The position numbers and the translations under genes were made by a program. This document shows, in pieces, positions 1 to 4,363 of a stretch of DNA of 6,754 nt. Within the stretch, counting starts at the first letter, position 1, and every line of letters starts with the position of its first letter. This stretch comes from Deltaproteobacteria bacterium (GTDB lineage Bacteria; Desulfobacterota; GWC2-55-46; JADFVP01). The stretch spans positions 1 through 6,754 of the forward strand of contig JAJRYL010000089.1 in assembly GCA_024275855.1 (NCBI GenBank), read 5' to 3'. Under the pieces are notes generated by a model that did not search any database, was not told the DNA's origin, and saw only the letters and a list, made by a program, of their open reading frames with translations.

Positions 1-258
1 GAGGTCTATAATTATCTGACCGGCACCGAGTTTACGCATAAAATTGAGGCTATAGTCGAGGCCTTTAAGGGTATGAAAAACGACCTTGAGAAAGAGAAGC
101 GAGCGTTCACAAAGATGTGGGCGAGCAGAGAGAAGCAGATAGAACGTGTAATGCTCAACACTACCGGGCTCTATGGAGATGTTTACGGAATAACCGGCGG
201 AACGCTGCCGGAGATAAAGTCCCTTGAGCTTGATAGCGGCGAGGATGAACTCTTTTAA
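1..258 (+). CDS. DUF2130 domain-containing protein, C-terminal fragment
   Basis: The reading frame is open from the first base and ends with TAA at 256-258, so only the last 85 residues are present and the gene starts upstream of the window. It begins EVYNYLTGTEFTHKIEAIVE, then has a charged, helical, coiled-coil-like stretch (KNDLEKEKRAFTKMWASREK, about residues 26-45), followed by a conserved-looking NTTGLYGDVYGITGGTLPEI segment and an acidic tail. This order (YxYLTGxEF, MKxDLEKEKRAxxKxWxxREKQIERV, then GxYGDxxGIxGxxLPEIxSLEL) matches my memory of the C-terminus of the DUF2130 family, long coiled-coil proteins of unknown biochemical role. The Met at 73 is internal and not the start. An intrinsic terminator overlaps the stop codon, so this is probably the last or only gene of its transcript. 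Family assignment is from recognition, not from a search. Confidence 0.8.
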   Translation, partial: EVYNYLTGTEFTHKIEAIVEAFKGMKNDLEKEKRAFTKMWASREKQIERVMLNTTGLYGDVYGITGGTLPEIKSLELDSGEDELF

Positions 259-281
259 TCCGTTAGTTATTCGGATTTTTT
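257..281 (+). terminator. Intrinsic terminator overlapping the DUF2130 stop codon
   Basis: A 6-bp stem AATCCG (257-262) / CGGATT (272-277) with a 9-nt AT-rich loop runs directly into a T tract (276-281). The left arm includes the last two bases of the upstream TAA stop. The stem is short, so some read-through into the next small gene is possible. The next gene's Shine-Dalgarno sequence begins two bases after the T tract. Confidence 0.65.
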
Positions 282-282
282 C

Positions 283-288
283 AGGAGG
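283..288 (+). promoter_or_regulatory. Shine-Dalgarno AGGAGG that fixes the GTG start at 300
   Basis: AGGAGG is a full consensus ribosome binding site. The TTG at 298-300 is followed immediately by TGA, so it cannot be the start. The overlapping GTG at 300-302, 11 nt downstream of the SD, opens the frame. The spacing is slightly long but acceptable. Confidence 0.7.
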
Positions 289-299
289 TATATAAGATT

Positions 300-479
300 G
301 TGACTTCTTTAGATTCTTTAATAGTGCTGTTGGTAATTGCCGGCGGTCTTGCAATCGCTTTTTATATATTTAAAAGGCGCGGAGGCGTTGCCAAGAAGCA
401 GTGCGGGTATTGCAGGTCTATGGTAAGGTACAATGCCTTGCACTGCCCCAAATGCGGTTACGAGTTTATTATCGGATAG
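300..479 (+). CDS. Small membrane-anchored zinc-ribbon protein (59 aa, GTG start)
   Basis: GTG at 300 to TAG at 477-479 encodes 59 residues. Residues 4-24 (LDSLIVLLVIAGGLAIAFYI) form one hydrophobic membrane segment, followed by a positive KRR at 25-27, which predicts a short N-terminal anchor with the rest in the cytoplasm. The remainder carries two CxxC knuckles, C35-x2-C38 and C49-x2-C52 (CGYC and CPKC, 10 residues apart), a typical short zinc ribbon. Small proteins of this anchor-plus-ribbon plan are common and mostly unnamed; some tether or mark membrane complexes, but nothing here shows a partner. A consensus AGGAGG lies upstream. No promoter of its own is visible and a terminator sits just before the SD, so expression may depend on read-through. 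The start and reading frame are well supported; the function is unknown. Confidence 0.75.
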   Translation: MTSLDSLIVLLVIAGGLAIAFYIFKRRGGVAKKQCGYCRSMVRYNALHCPKCGYEFIIG

Positions 480-563
480 GGGCAGGTGCGGGCAGGAGAG
501 GTATCGCCGATTACTTTTATTCGTTATTTGTGGTTTAATAGCTCGCGTACGCTGCATGCCCGG

Positions 564-588
564 ACGGTAGCGGTTTAAGCGCTACTGT
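564..588. repeat. Hairpin downstream of the candidate mini-gene
   Basis: The arms 564-572 and 580-586/588 pair over 9 bp (core GTAGCG/CGCTAC with one G-T wobble outside it) around a 7-nt loop. It lies 26 bases beyond the stop codon of the possible minus-strand mini-gene at 615-707. Neither side has a convincing T tract, so it could be an RNA 3'-end stabiliser or a weak, possibly factor-dependent, terminator. Confidence 0.4.
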
Positions 589-614
589 GTTGGTCTGTCT
601 CCATGATACTATCC

Positions 615-707
615 TTATCCAGCGAAGAGGTGAAGCTTGGCAAACAGGCCGCTGATCGTAATCGCTACCATTATGTTCATGATTGTTCTTGTCATGCGGT
701 TTCGCAT
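615..707 (-). CDS. Possible 30-aa single-span membrane protein
   Basis: On the minus strand ATG at 705-707 opens a 30-codon frame ending TAA at 615-617. The product begins MRNRMTRT and is then almost wholly hydrophobic (IMNIMVAITISGLFAKLHLF), the classic layout of a small membrane protein: positive N-terminus inside, one span. An AGGGG motif at 717-721 lies 9 nt upstream of the ATG, and a promoter-like pair lies at 754-782. The hairpin at 564-588 follows the stop. This arrangement of promoter, SD, hydrophobic ORF and hairpin is coherent, but no homologue is recognised and an ORF this short can occur by chance. It could also be the remnant of a larger decayed gene, because an overlapping frame upstream (KELLKKTVEMKGERE) also looks somewhat protein-like. 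Confidence 0.35.
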   Translation of the reverse strand: MRNRMTRTIMNIMVAITISGLFAKLHLFAG

Positions 708-753
708 CTTCTCTTTCCCCTTTCATCTCCACAGTTTTCTTCAATAACTCCTT

Positions 754-782
754 ATCATAAGTTGAGTGTAACAAGGCCGCAA
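754..782 (-). promoter_or_regulatory. Candidate sigma70 promoter for the 30-aa ORF
   Basis: Read on the minus strand, TTGCGG (782-777) is followed after exactly 17 bp by TATGAT (759-754), a 5-of-6 match to the -10 consensus with a 3-of-6 match at -35. Transcription would begin near 747, about 40 nt before the ATG at 707. The weak -35 keeps confidence modest. Confidence 0.35.
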
Positions 783-784
783 TT

Positions 785-812
785 AAGGAGCGATTAGATA
801 AAGTCGCTTCTT
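785..812 (-). terminator. Probable terminator of the PhnP-like hydrolase gene
   Basis: The arms 785-793 and 804-812 pair over 9 bp with one G-T wobble around a 10-nt loop. On the minus strand the stem begins 65 nt past the hydrolase stop codon and is followed by CCTTAATT, a weak T-rich tail; on the plus strand it is followed by TTTAAA. It may act in both directions between the convergent genes. Confidence 0.45.
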
Positions 813-877
813 TAAAGGCGCGGCAGTCAGGCTTGTTCTCTTCGATCAGGCCGTTTGGCCGTGTGTAGGGTCGAGGT

Positions 878-1648
878 TTATATTTCTATAGACATAGAGT
901 CGAAGGCGAGTTCAATGCCGCAGGGCAGGCCGCTGTTTTCGCTGTGGTACTCAAGGTTGTGTCCGAGGTGGGTCAGTACTGTTCTTTTTGCCTTTAAGAG
1001 TTTTGCGGTCTCTATTGCCTCTTCGACCGTCATGTGCGTAGGGTGGGGTTTGTGCCTTAGCGCGCCGAGTATAAGCAGCTTTAGCCCCTGAAGTTGTTCT
1101 GCGGAGGTTTCAGGAAGCGTCGAGCAGTCGGTAAGGTACGCTGCGTCTCCGATACGGTAACCGTAGATAGTAGCGGTACCGTGCAAGATTTCAATCGGCG
1201 TAATATCTACTCCGGCGGCAATAAAGGGTGAGTCTACTATTGTGGTTGTAAGGTCCGGTGTCCAGCTCTGGTTGTAGCTATCGTCAAAGATGTAAGCGAA
1301 GCTTCTTCTTATCTGTTCTATTGTCCGCTTCGCACCGAAGCACTCTATAGCGCTTCCCTGATGCATGTTGAAAGCCCTGAGATCGTCGATTCCGTGTATA
1401 TGGTCGGCGTGCGGGTGTGTGTAGAGTACCGCGTCTATGCGTGAGAGCCCTTCTCTAAGGGCCTGCGTTCTGAGGTCGGTCGAGGTGTCGATCAGAATCT
1501 GTTTCAACCCGTCGGAAGCTGTGGCCTCTATAAGAAGGGACGAGCGTGTACGGCGGTTTTTGGAATCGTTAGATAGGCAGGTAGCGCATTTGCAGCCAAT
1601 TATCGGAACACCGGTTGAGGTGCCGCAACCGAGTATAGTTAGCTTCAT
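878..1648 (-). CDS. PhnP-like metallo-beta-lactamase-fold hydrolase (phosphodiesterase family)
   Basis: 256 residues, the usual length for the PhnP/COG1235 group of cytoplasmic MBL-fold phosphodiesterases. The N-terminus has the family signature GCGTSTGVPIIGC (7-19), then CKCATC (C19, C21, C24), which corresponds to the cysteines that hold a structural zinc in E. coli PhnP. The metal-binding motif THPHADH is at 77-83 (H78, H80, D82, H83), followed by GIDDLR (86-91), also typical. Further candidate ligands are H156 (ILHGTATIYGYRI), D174 (LTDCS), the HPTHMTVEEA segment (H202, H205) and THLGHN (H227, H230). In PhnP the substrate is a cyclic ribose phosphate from phosphonate breakdown, but no phn gene is visible here, so the true substrate is unknown and may be another cyclic phosphodiester. 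The ATG at 1646-1648 has no clear SD. The start is supported by MKLTILGCGT, where the family normally begins. Confidence 0.88.
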   Translation of the reverse strand: MKLTILGCGTSTGVPIIGCKCATCLSNDSKNRRTRSSLLIEATASDGLKQILIDTSTDLRTQALREGLSRIDAVLYTHPHADHIHGIDDLRAFNMHQGSAIECFGAKRTIEQIRRSFAYIFDDSYNQSWTPDLTTTIVDSPFIAAGVDITPIEILHGTATIYGYRIGDAAYLTDCSTLPETSAEQLQGLKLLILGALRHKPHPTHMTVEEAIETAKLLKAKRTVLTHLGHNLEYHSENSGLPCGIELAFDSMSIEI

Positions 1649-1924
1649 AATTTTGACCGGCAGTATTAGGTCGTCAGGGGGCGGCTGCGTTAGAGAACAG
1701 CGTTTGTAAGTGCTCTTGGCCCCTGTTCTGTTTTATAGCAGCGTACTTTAGAAACCCCCTGCCGTCGGGAGAAAAGGGGGAGCGGGTCAAGTCGGGTGTC
1801 GGTTCCGGGTAAAAATCCTTTACCGTATCCGGCAAATCGGCGCACCTGTTCACCCTGTCAGAGGAATGGGTATTTCGGACAGGCAAAGCGGAAGCAGCTA
1901 AGAGCGGAAGCGGTACCTTTGTAC
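1649..1924. other. Hairpin-rich intergenic region
   Basis: Between the cytochrome-b5-like gene and the hydrolase gene, both on the minus strand, lie 276 bases with no recognisable protein but several inverted repeats. AGAACAG/CTGTTCT pairs at 1694-1700 with 1723-1729. CCCCCT/AGGGGG pairs at 1755-1760 with 1775-1780, followed on the minus strand by TTTCT. GGTAAA/TTTACC pairs at 1808-1813 with 1819-1824. CCTGTC/GACAGG pairs at 1854-1859 with 1878-1883. GGTAC/GTACC pairs at 1912-1916 with 1921-1925, touching the upstream gene's stop codon. The 9-mer AGCGGAAGC occurs twice in direct orientation (1887-1895 and 1903-1911). An open minus-strand frame at 1674-1886 translates to a low-complexity, proline-rich peptide unlike a real protein. 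The region may carry the operon's terminator and the leader of the hydrolase gene, or a structured RNA. Confidence 0.5.
1755..1780 (-). terminator. Possible terminator of the permease/M50/b5 operon
   Basis: Read on the minus strand, CCCCCT-type arms (1780-1775 and 1760-1755) form a 6-bp GC stem around a 14-nt loop, followed by TTTCT. It lies about 145 nt beyond the b5-like gene. The T tract is short, so this is tentative; it could instead be a palindromic intergenic repeat unit. Confidence 0.3.
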
Positions 1925-2158
1925 CTAAGCCTCGTACTCTCCGACTACGTCAAGCTCGTCCATTACGTTGCCGTCGTGAGGGGCGTCGTCTATATCGTCG
2001 GTAAGGTCGGTACCGGCAAAGTGCTCGAAGTGCATCCCGTCTACAAAGAGCGGGTTATCGGTCGCATCGTATACTTTACCGTTATAGGCAAAGTATATTG
2101 GCTTGCCCGGAGTTGAACCGTCGAATTCTTTTAGTTGGTCTTCGTTAAATTTTTTCAT
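1925..2158 (-). CDS. Small cytochrome-b5-like heme/ligand-binding protein
   Basis: 77 residues forming a single soluble cytochrome b5-fold domain of the compact prokaryotic type (predicted heme/steroid-binding proteins, COG4892-like). Landmarks in order are FNEDQLKEFDG (4-14), the strand pair KPIYFAYNGKVYDATD (19-34), GMHFEHFAGTDLT (41-53) and DDAPHDGNVM (58-66), then a closing VVGEY. In this family a histidine in the GxHxxxHxAGxDLT region (H43 or H46) and the histidine of the APH motif (H61) are the candidate axial heme ligands, both present here. There is no signal peptide, so it is cytoplasmic or membrane-peripheral. Its ATG lies 3 nt after the stop of the M50 protease gene and lacks an SD, suggesting translational coupling. 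It may bind heme or another hydrophobic ligand; the sequence cannot decide which. It ends with TAG at 1925-1927. Confidence 0.82.
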   Translation of the reverse strand: MKKFNEDQLKEFDGSTPGKPIYFAYNGKVYDATDNPLFVDGMHFEHFAGTDLTDDIDDAPHDGNVMDELDVVGEYEA

Positions 2159-2161
2159 ATC

Positions 2162-3046
2162 TTATATAATATAAAACGGTGTTGGAATAAATGTCAATAT
2201 AAATACCAGCAGTGCCGCTGTGGTGGTTCTTCGCCGCCGCGGGTCCATTGGCTCGTGCTGGTCTTCTACCGACGGGTGGCGAAGCCCTATTACCGTTATG
2301 AGAATTGCCCAGACAATCCATCCCGGCCATTTCCATACTCCAAGCGCTATCAGCATAGCGATCATGGCGTAAGAGAAGAGCCTGTGTCTGCGGCCTATAA
2401 TGGCGTATACTATGTGGCCGCCGTCGAGTTGTCCGAGCGGCAGGAGGTTCATGGCCGTTATAAAGAAGCCGATCCAGCCGGCAAAGGCGACGGGGTGCAG
2501 CATTACGTCGCTGCCTTCGGGCATTGGGCCGAGTACGAGATACGACAGGGCCTTGAAGATCAGTGAAGAGCCGAGCCCTACCGAACCTTCCGAGTAGGCG
2601 ATAGGCACTATGGTGGAGAACTTAAGCCCTATGGCGGTAACTATTATAGCAAAGACAAAACCGGTAAGCGGCCCCGACGCGCCGATATCCACAAGTTCGT
2701 TTTTTGAGGTTATCGGTGACTTAATCCTGATTACCGCCCCGAAGGTGCCTATCATCGGAGGTATCGGCGGGGCTGGAATAAACATCGGCAATGTTGTTAT
2801 TACGCCGTGGCTTCTCGATGCCAGGTAATGGCCGAGTTCGTGGGTGCCGAGTATAAGCAGCAAAGAGAAGGAGAAGGGTGCGCCGCGCAGTATCATGGCC
2901 GGATGCCTGAAGATGTCGATACCTTCAAAGAGCGCTCCCGATACCATTGTTGTAATAACGGTAAGTATAAAGAGTACCGCAGGCAGGGTTACATTGGGCC
3001 GGTTGATGTACTTTTTATAGATGCTGTTTGGTCTGTTTTGAGCCAT
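2162..3046 (-). CDS. M50 family site-2 protease-like intramembrane metalloprotease
   Basis: 294 residues, mostly hydrophobic. The zinc-binding HELGH motif is at 69-73, inside a membrane segment (FSLLLILGTHELGHYLA). GTFGAVIRIKSPI (100-112) and GASGPLTGF (122-130) follow, as in the EGY/archaeal-type S2P group. The second catalytic motif NLLPLGQLDGGH (200-211) supplies the conserved Asp D208. Additional membrane spans are predicted near 20-40, 128-150, 183-202, 224-255 and 277-294. All catalytic residues (H69, E70, H73, D208) are present, so it should be an active intramembrane protease cutting substrate membrane helices. There are no PDZ or CBS domains, unlike RseP or SpoIVFB types. It lies 39 nt downstream of the permease gene and 3 nt upstream of the b5-like gene on the same strand, so co-transcription is very likely. 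Its substrate is unknown; no anti-sigma factor is visible in the window. Confidence 0.9.
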   Translation of the reverse strand: MAQNRPNSIYKKYINRPNVTLPAVLFILTVITTMVSGALFEGIDIFRHPAMILRGAPFSFSLLLILGTHELGHYLASRSHGVITTLPMFIPAPPIPPMIGTFGAVIRIKSPITSKNELVDIGASGPLTGFVFAIIVTAIGLKFSTIVPIAYSEGSVGLGSSLIFKALSYLVLGPMPEGSDVMLHPVAFAGWIGFFITAMNLLPLGQLDGGHIVYAIIGRRHRLFSYAMIAMLIALGVWKWPGWIVWAILITVIGLRHPSVEDQHEPMDPRRRRTTTAALLVFILTFIPTPFYII

Positions 3047-3085
3047 GTTCCGTTCAGTATAGGTCTGTGCTTTTCGCGGACGCTC

Positions 3086-4150
3086 TCAGGCGCCTTCCTG
3101 CGAATTATTTACCGGAGTTTTGTTGGTGCTCCGGCGGTAGATATCTATAAGGGCGTTGGTTATGCTGAGTATGATCGGTCCGGCTACTATGCCTATTATA
3201 CCAAAGACGTTTACCGCGCCGAGTATTGAGAGAAAAAGCAGAAGAGGGTGCTGGTGGGTCTTTCCGCTTACTATTATCGGGCGAAGCACGTTATCGACCA
3301 TGCCTACAACGAGTACGCCCCAGCCTAAGAGTATAAGCCCTTTTGCGGTACTTCCTATTATTACAAGGTAGAGTACTGCCGGGATTATTACGAGCGCTGT
3401 ACCTATTGCCGGCAGAAAAGAGAGAATGAACATTGTAAAACCCCAGAGTATGGGCGAAGGGAGCGCCAGGAACCAGAACGCTATGCCGCCGAGAAAACCC
3501 TGGACAAGCCCAACGAGCACCCCTCCTGAGAAGGTAGCCGATATGATTATCCTGTTCTTGATCAGCACGTCCTCAGTATCGTCAGTAGAGAGCGGTATAA
3601 GGTCTTTAATCAGCGTTAGCAGTTTGTCGGAGTCTTTAAAGAGAAAGAACATGGTGAAAAAAGCGAGAAAGAGGTTCATTGCGAGCCCGGCAAGGTTTTG
3701 TATAGCGCCTTTTAGACCCTGGGTGATATAAGAGCTGCTCTGTTGGGCGAGTTTAAGCATATGTTCCTGAATATCGGCAGCCGTTATATCGATGTAAGGC
3801 GAGAGGTGCTTTTGCAGGTATAGCGCTACATCGGATGACGAGTGCGGGGTAACGGGTATATTAGACCGGTATCCGTCTATCCACTGGTAGAGGTTGTACG
3901 CCTCGTTGGCAAGGGCCGTTGCCATTAAAGCCATAGGCACGATAAGAAAGATAGCGATAGAGACACAGGCGATAATAGAGGCAGTGGTCGATGATTTTGT
4001 CTTCTTCAGTAGTTTAGAGTAGTATGGAAAGAAGAGTATAACCAGAACAGCCGCCCAGAAAACAGGTACCAGAAATGGAAGCATTATCCGGTAGAAGAGA
4101 AAACCTACTAAAAGCGTTATAGCCAAACCTACTATGTACCGGGTTTTCAT
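3086..4150 (-). CDS. AI-2E/PerM family membrane transport protein
   Basis: 354 residues, the usual size for the PF01594 (AI-2E, formerly UPF0118) family. Hydrophobic segments lie near 5-20, 23-45, 56-80, 150-172, 203-230, 232-263, 270-288 and 302-333, with a long soluble stretch at about 82-148 between the third and fourth, as in the family. Recognisable motifs are FFTMFFLFKDSDKL (164-177), the FxxSFLPAIGTALVIIPA region (241-258), DNVLRPIIVSG (286-296) and a closing FGIIGIVAGPIILS segment (316-329). Family members have been linked to export of autoinducer-2, sodium/proton antiport and other small-molecule traffic, so the substrate cannot be named. It is the first gene of the three-gene minus-strand block. 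The start ATG at 4148-4150 has only a weak AAGAGAA-type SD; MKTRYIVGLAITL is a normal start for the family. Confidence 0.88.
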   Translation of the reverse strand: MKTRYIVGLAITLLVGFLFYRIMLPFLVPVFWAAVLVILFFPYYSKLLKKTKSSTTASIIACVSIAIFLIVPMALMATALANEAYNLYQWIDGYRSNIPVTPHSSSDVALYLQKHLSPYIDITAADIQEHMLKLAQQSSSYITQGLKGAIQNLAGLAMNLFLAFFTMFFLFKDSDKLLTLIKDLIPLSTDDTEDVLIKNRIIISATFSGGVLVGLVQGFLGGIAFWFLALPSPILWGFTMFILSFLPAIGTALVIIPAVLYLVIIGSTAKGLILLGWGVLVVGMVDNVLRPIIVSGKTHQHPLLLFLSILGAVNVFGIIGIVAGPIILSITNALIDIYRRSTNKTPVNNSQEGA

Positions 4151-4241
4151 CTGTATAGTTCTCTTTTTTTAAGGCCTTAAGTCCGGCAGTATTATCTGTT
4201 GTCCGGAACTTTTCCTTTTATTTACAGACGGTTAATATAAT

Positions 4242-4320
4242 CAATGAGCTAATGTTTTGATTTTAACCAACTTTCACAGTATAATAACCAATGGTAAAAT
4301 ACAAGAGTATTAGCTTATTG
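4242..4320. repeat. Operator-like inverted repeat flanking the plus-strand promoter
   Basis: CAATGAGCTAAT (4242-4253) and ATTAGCTTATTG (4309-4320) are reverse complements at 11 of 12 positions. Each copy also contains a ten-base near-palindrome one mismatch from ATTAGCTAAT. Their centres are about 66 bp apart and lie near -43 and +23 relative to the predicted transcription start, positions where a repressor could block polymerase or loop the DNA. No regulator gene is visible in the window. Confidence 0.4.
4257..4285 (+). promoter_or_regulatory. Strong sigma70-type promoter of the sulfur-transfer operon
   Basis: TTGATT (4257-4262) is followed by a 17-bp spacer and a perfect TATAAT (4280-4285). 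The start would be near 4292, giving a leader of about 70 nt before the ATG at 4364. The -10 is consensus, the -35 matches 4 of 6 and the spacing is optimal. Confidence 0.75.
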
Positions 4321-4363
4321 TTAGGCTCGTAATCCAAGGACTTTTTTACGGAGATTTTTCAGT

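Larger units (their letters stand above)
480..877. other. Intergenic region between convergent genes
   Basis: About 400 bases separate the plus-strand zinc-ribbon gene from the 3' end of the minus-strand hydrolase gene. No conserved protein could be recognised in any frame. It holds two hairpins (564-588 and 785-812), a short GGCC/GGCC inverted repeat near 849-860 and, on the minus strand, a candidate promoter with a 30-aa membrane ORF (615-707), listed separately. A longer 79-codon minus-strand frame (535-774) overlaps that ORF but has no protein-like features in its downstream part. Confidence 0.5.
4151..4363. promoter_or_regulatory. Divergent regulatory region
   Basis: This AT-rich segment separates the divergently transcribed permease operon (minus) and sulfur-transfer operon (plus). 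It contains the plus-strand promoter at 4257-4285, a near-perfect inverted repeat at 4242-4253 / 4309-4320, two direct copies of TAACCAA exactly 21 bp apart (4264-4270 and 4285-4291) with an inverted GGTTAA at 4230-4235, and a 12-bp palindrome TTAAGGCCTTAA at 4169-4180 in the permease leader. No convincing -35/-10 pair was found for the minus direction. Confidence 0.6.

Noticed and set aside
535..774. 79-codon minus-strand open frame as a gene
   Set aside because: The product has no hydrophobic core or recognisable motif, with a His/Asn/Asp-rich middle. The overlapping 30-codon hydrophobic ORF is the better candidate.
1796..1870. Riboswitch-like or RNase P-like fragment (GGTAAAAATCC and GTGAACAGGTGCG-type strings)
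   Set aside because: The strings are too short and lack the surrounding conserved core of cobalamin riboswitches or rnpB.
1674..1886. 70-codon minus-strand open frame as a gene
   Set aside because: The translation is proline- and arginine-rich low complexity across several inverted repeats, has no SD, and resembles the phantom peptides read from palindromic intergenic repeats.
1840..1925. Possible signal recognition particle RNA, because of CGGAAGCAGCTAAG near 1889-1902
   Set aside because: The SRP helix-8 core needs a GGAA tetraloop directly before GGAAGCAGC and a GTCAGG on the opposite strand. Here the spacing and pairing do not fit, and the CGGAAGC unit is just part of a direct repeat.
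2135..2566. 143-codon plus-strand open frame opposite the M50 protease gene
   Set aside because: It is antisense to a gene with intact catalytic motifs; the translation is tyrosine- and arginine-rich and not protein-like.
4151..4241. A promoter for the permease operon in the minus direction
   Set aside because: TATATT and GATAAT boxes can be found, but none has an acceptable -35 at 16-18 bp, so no specific site is called.
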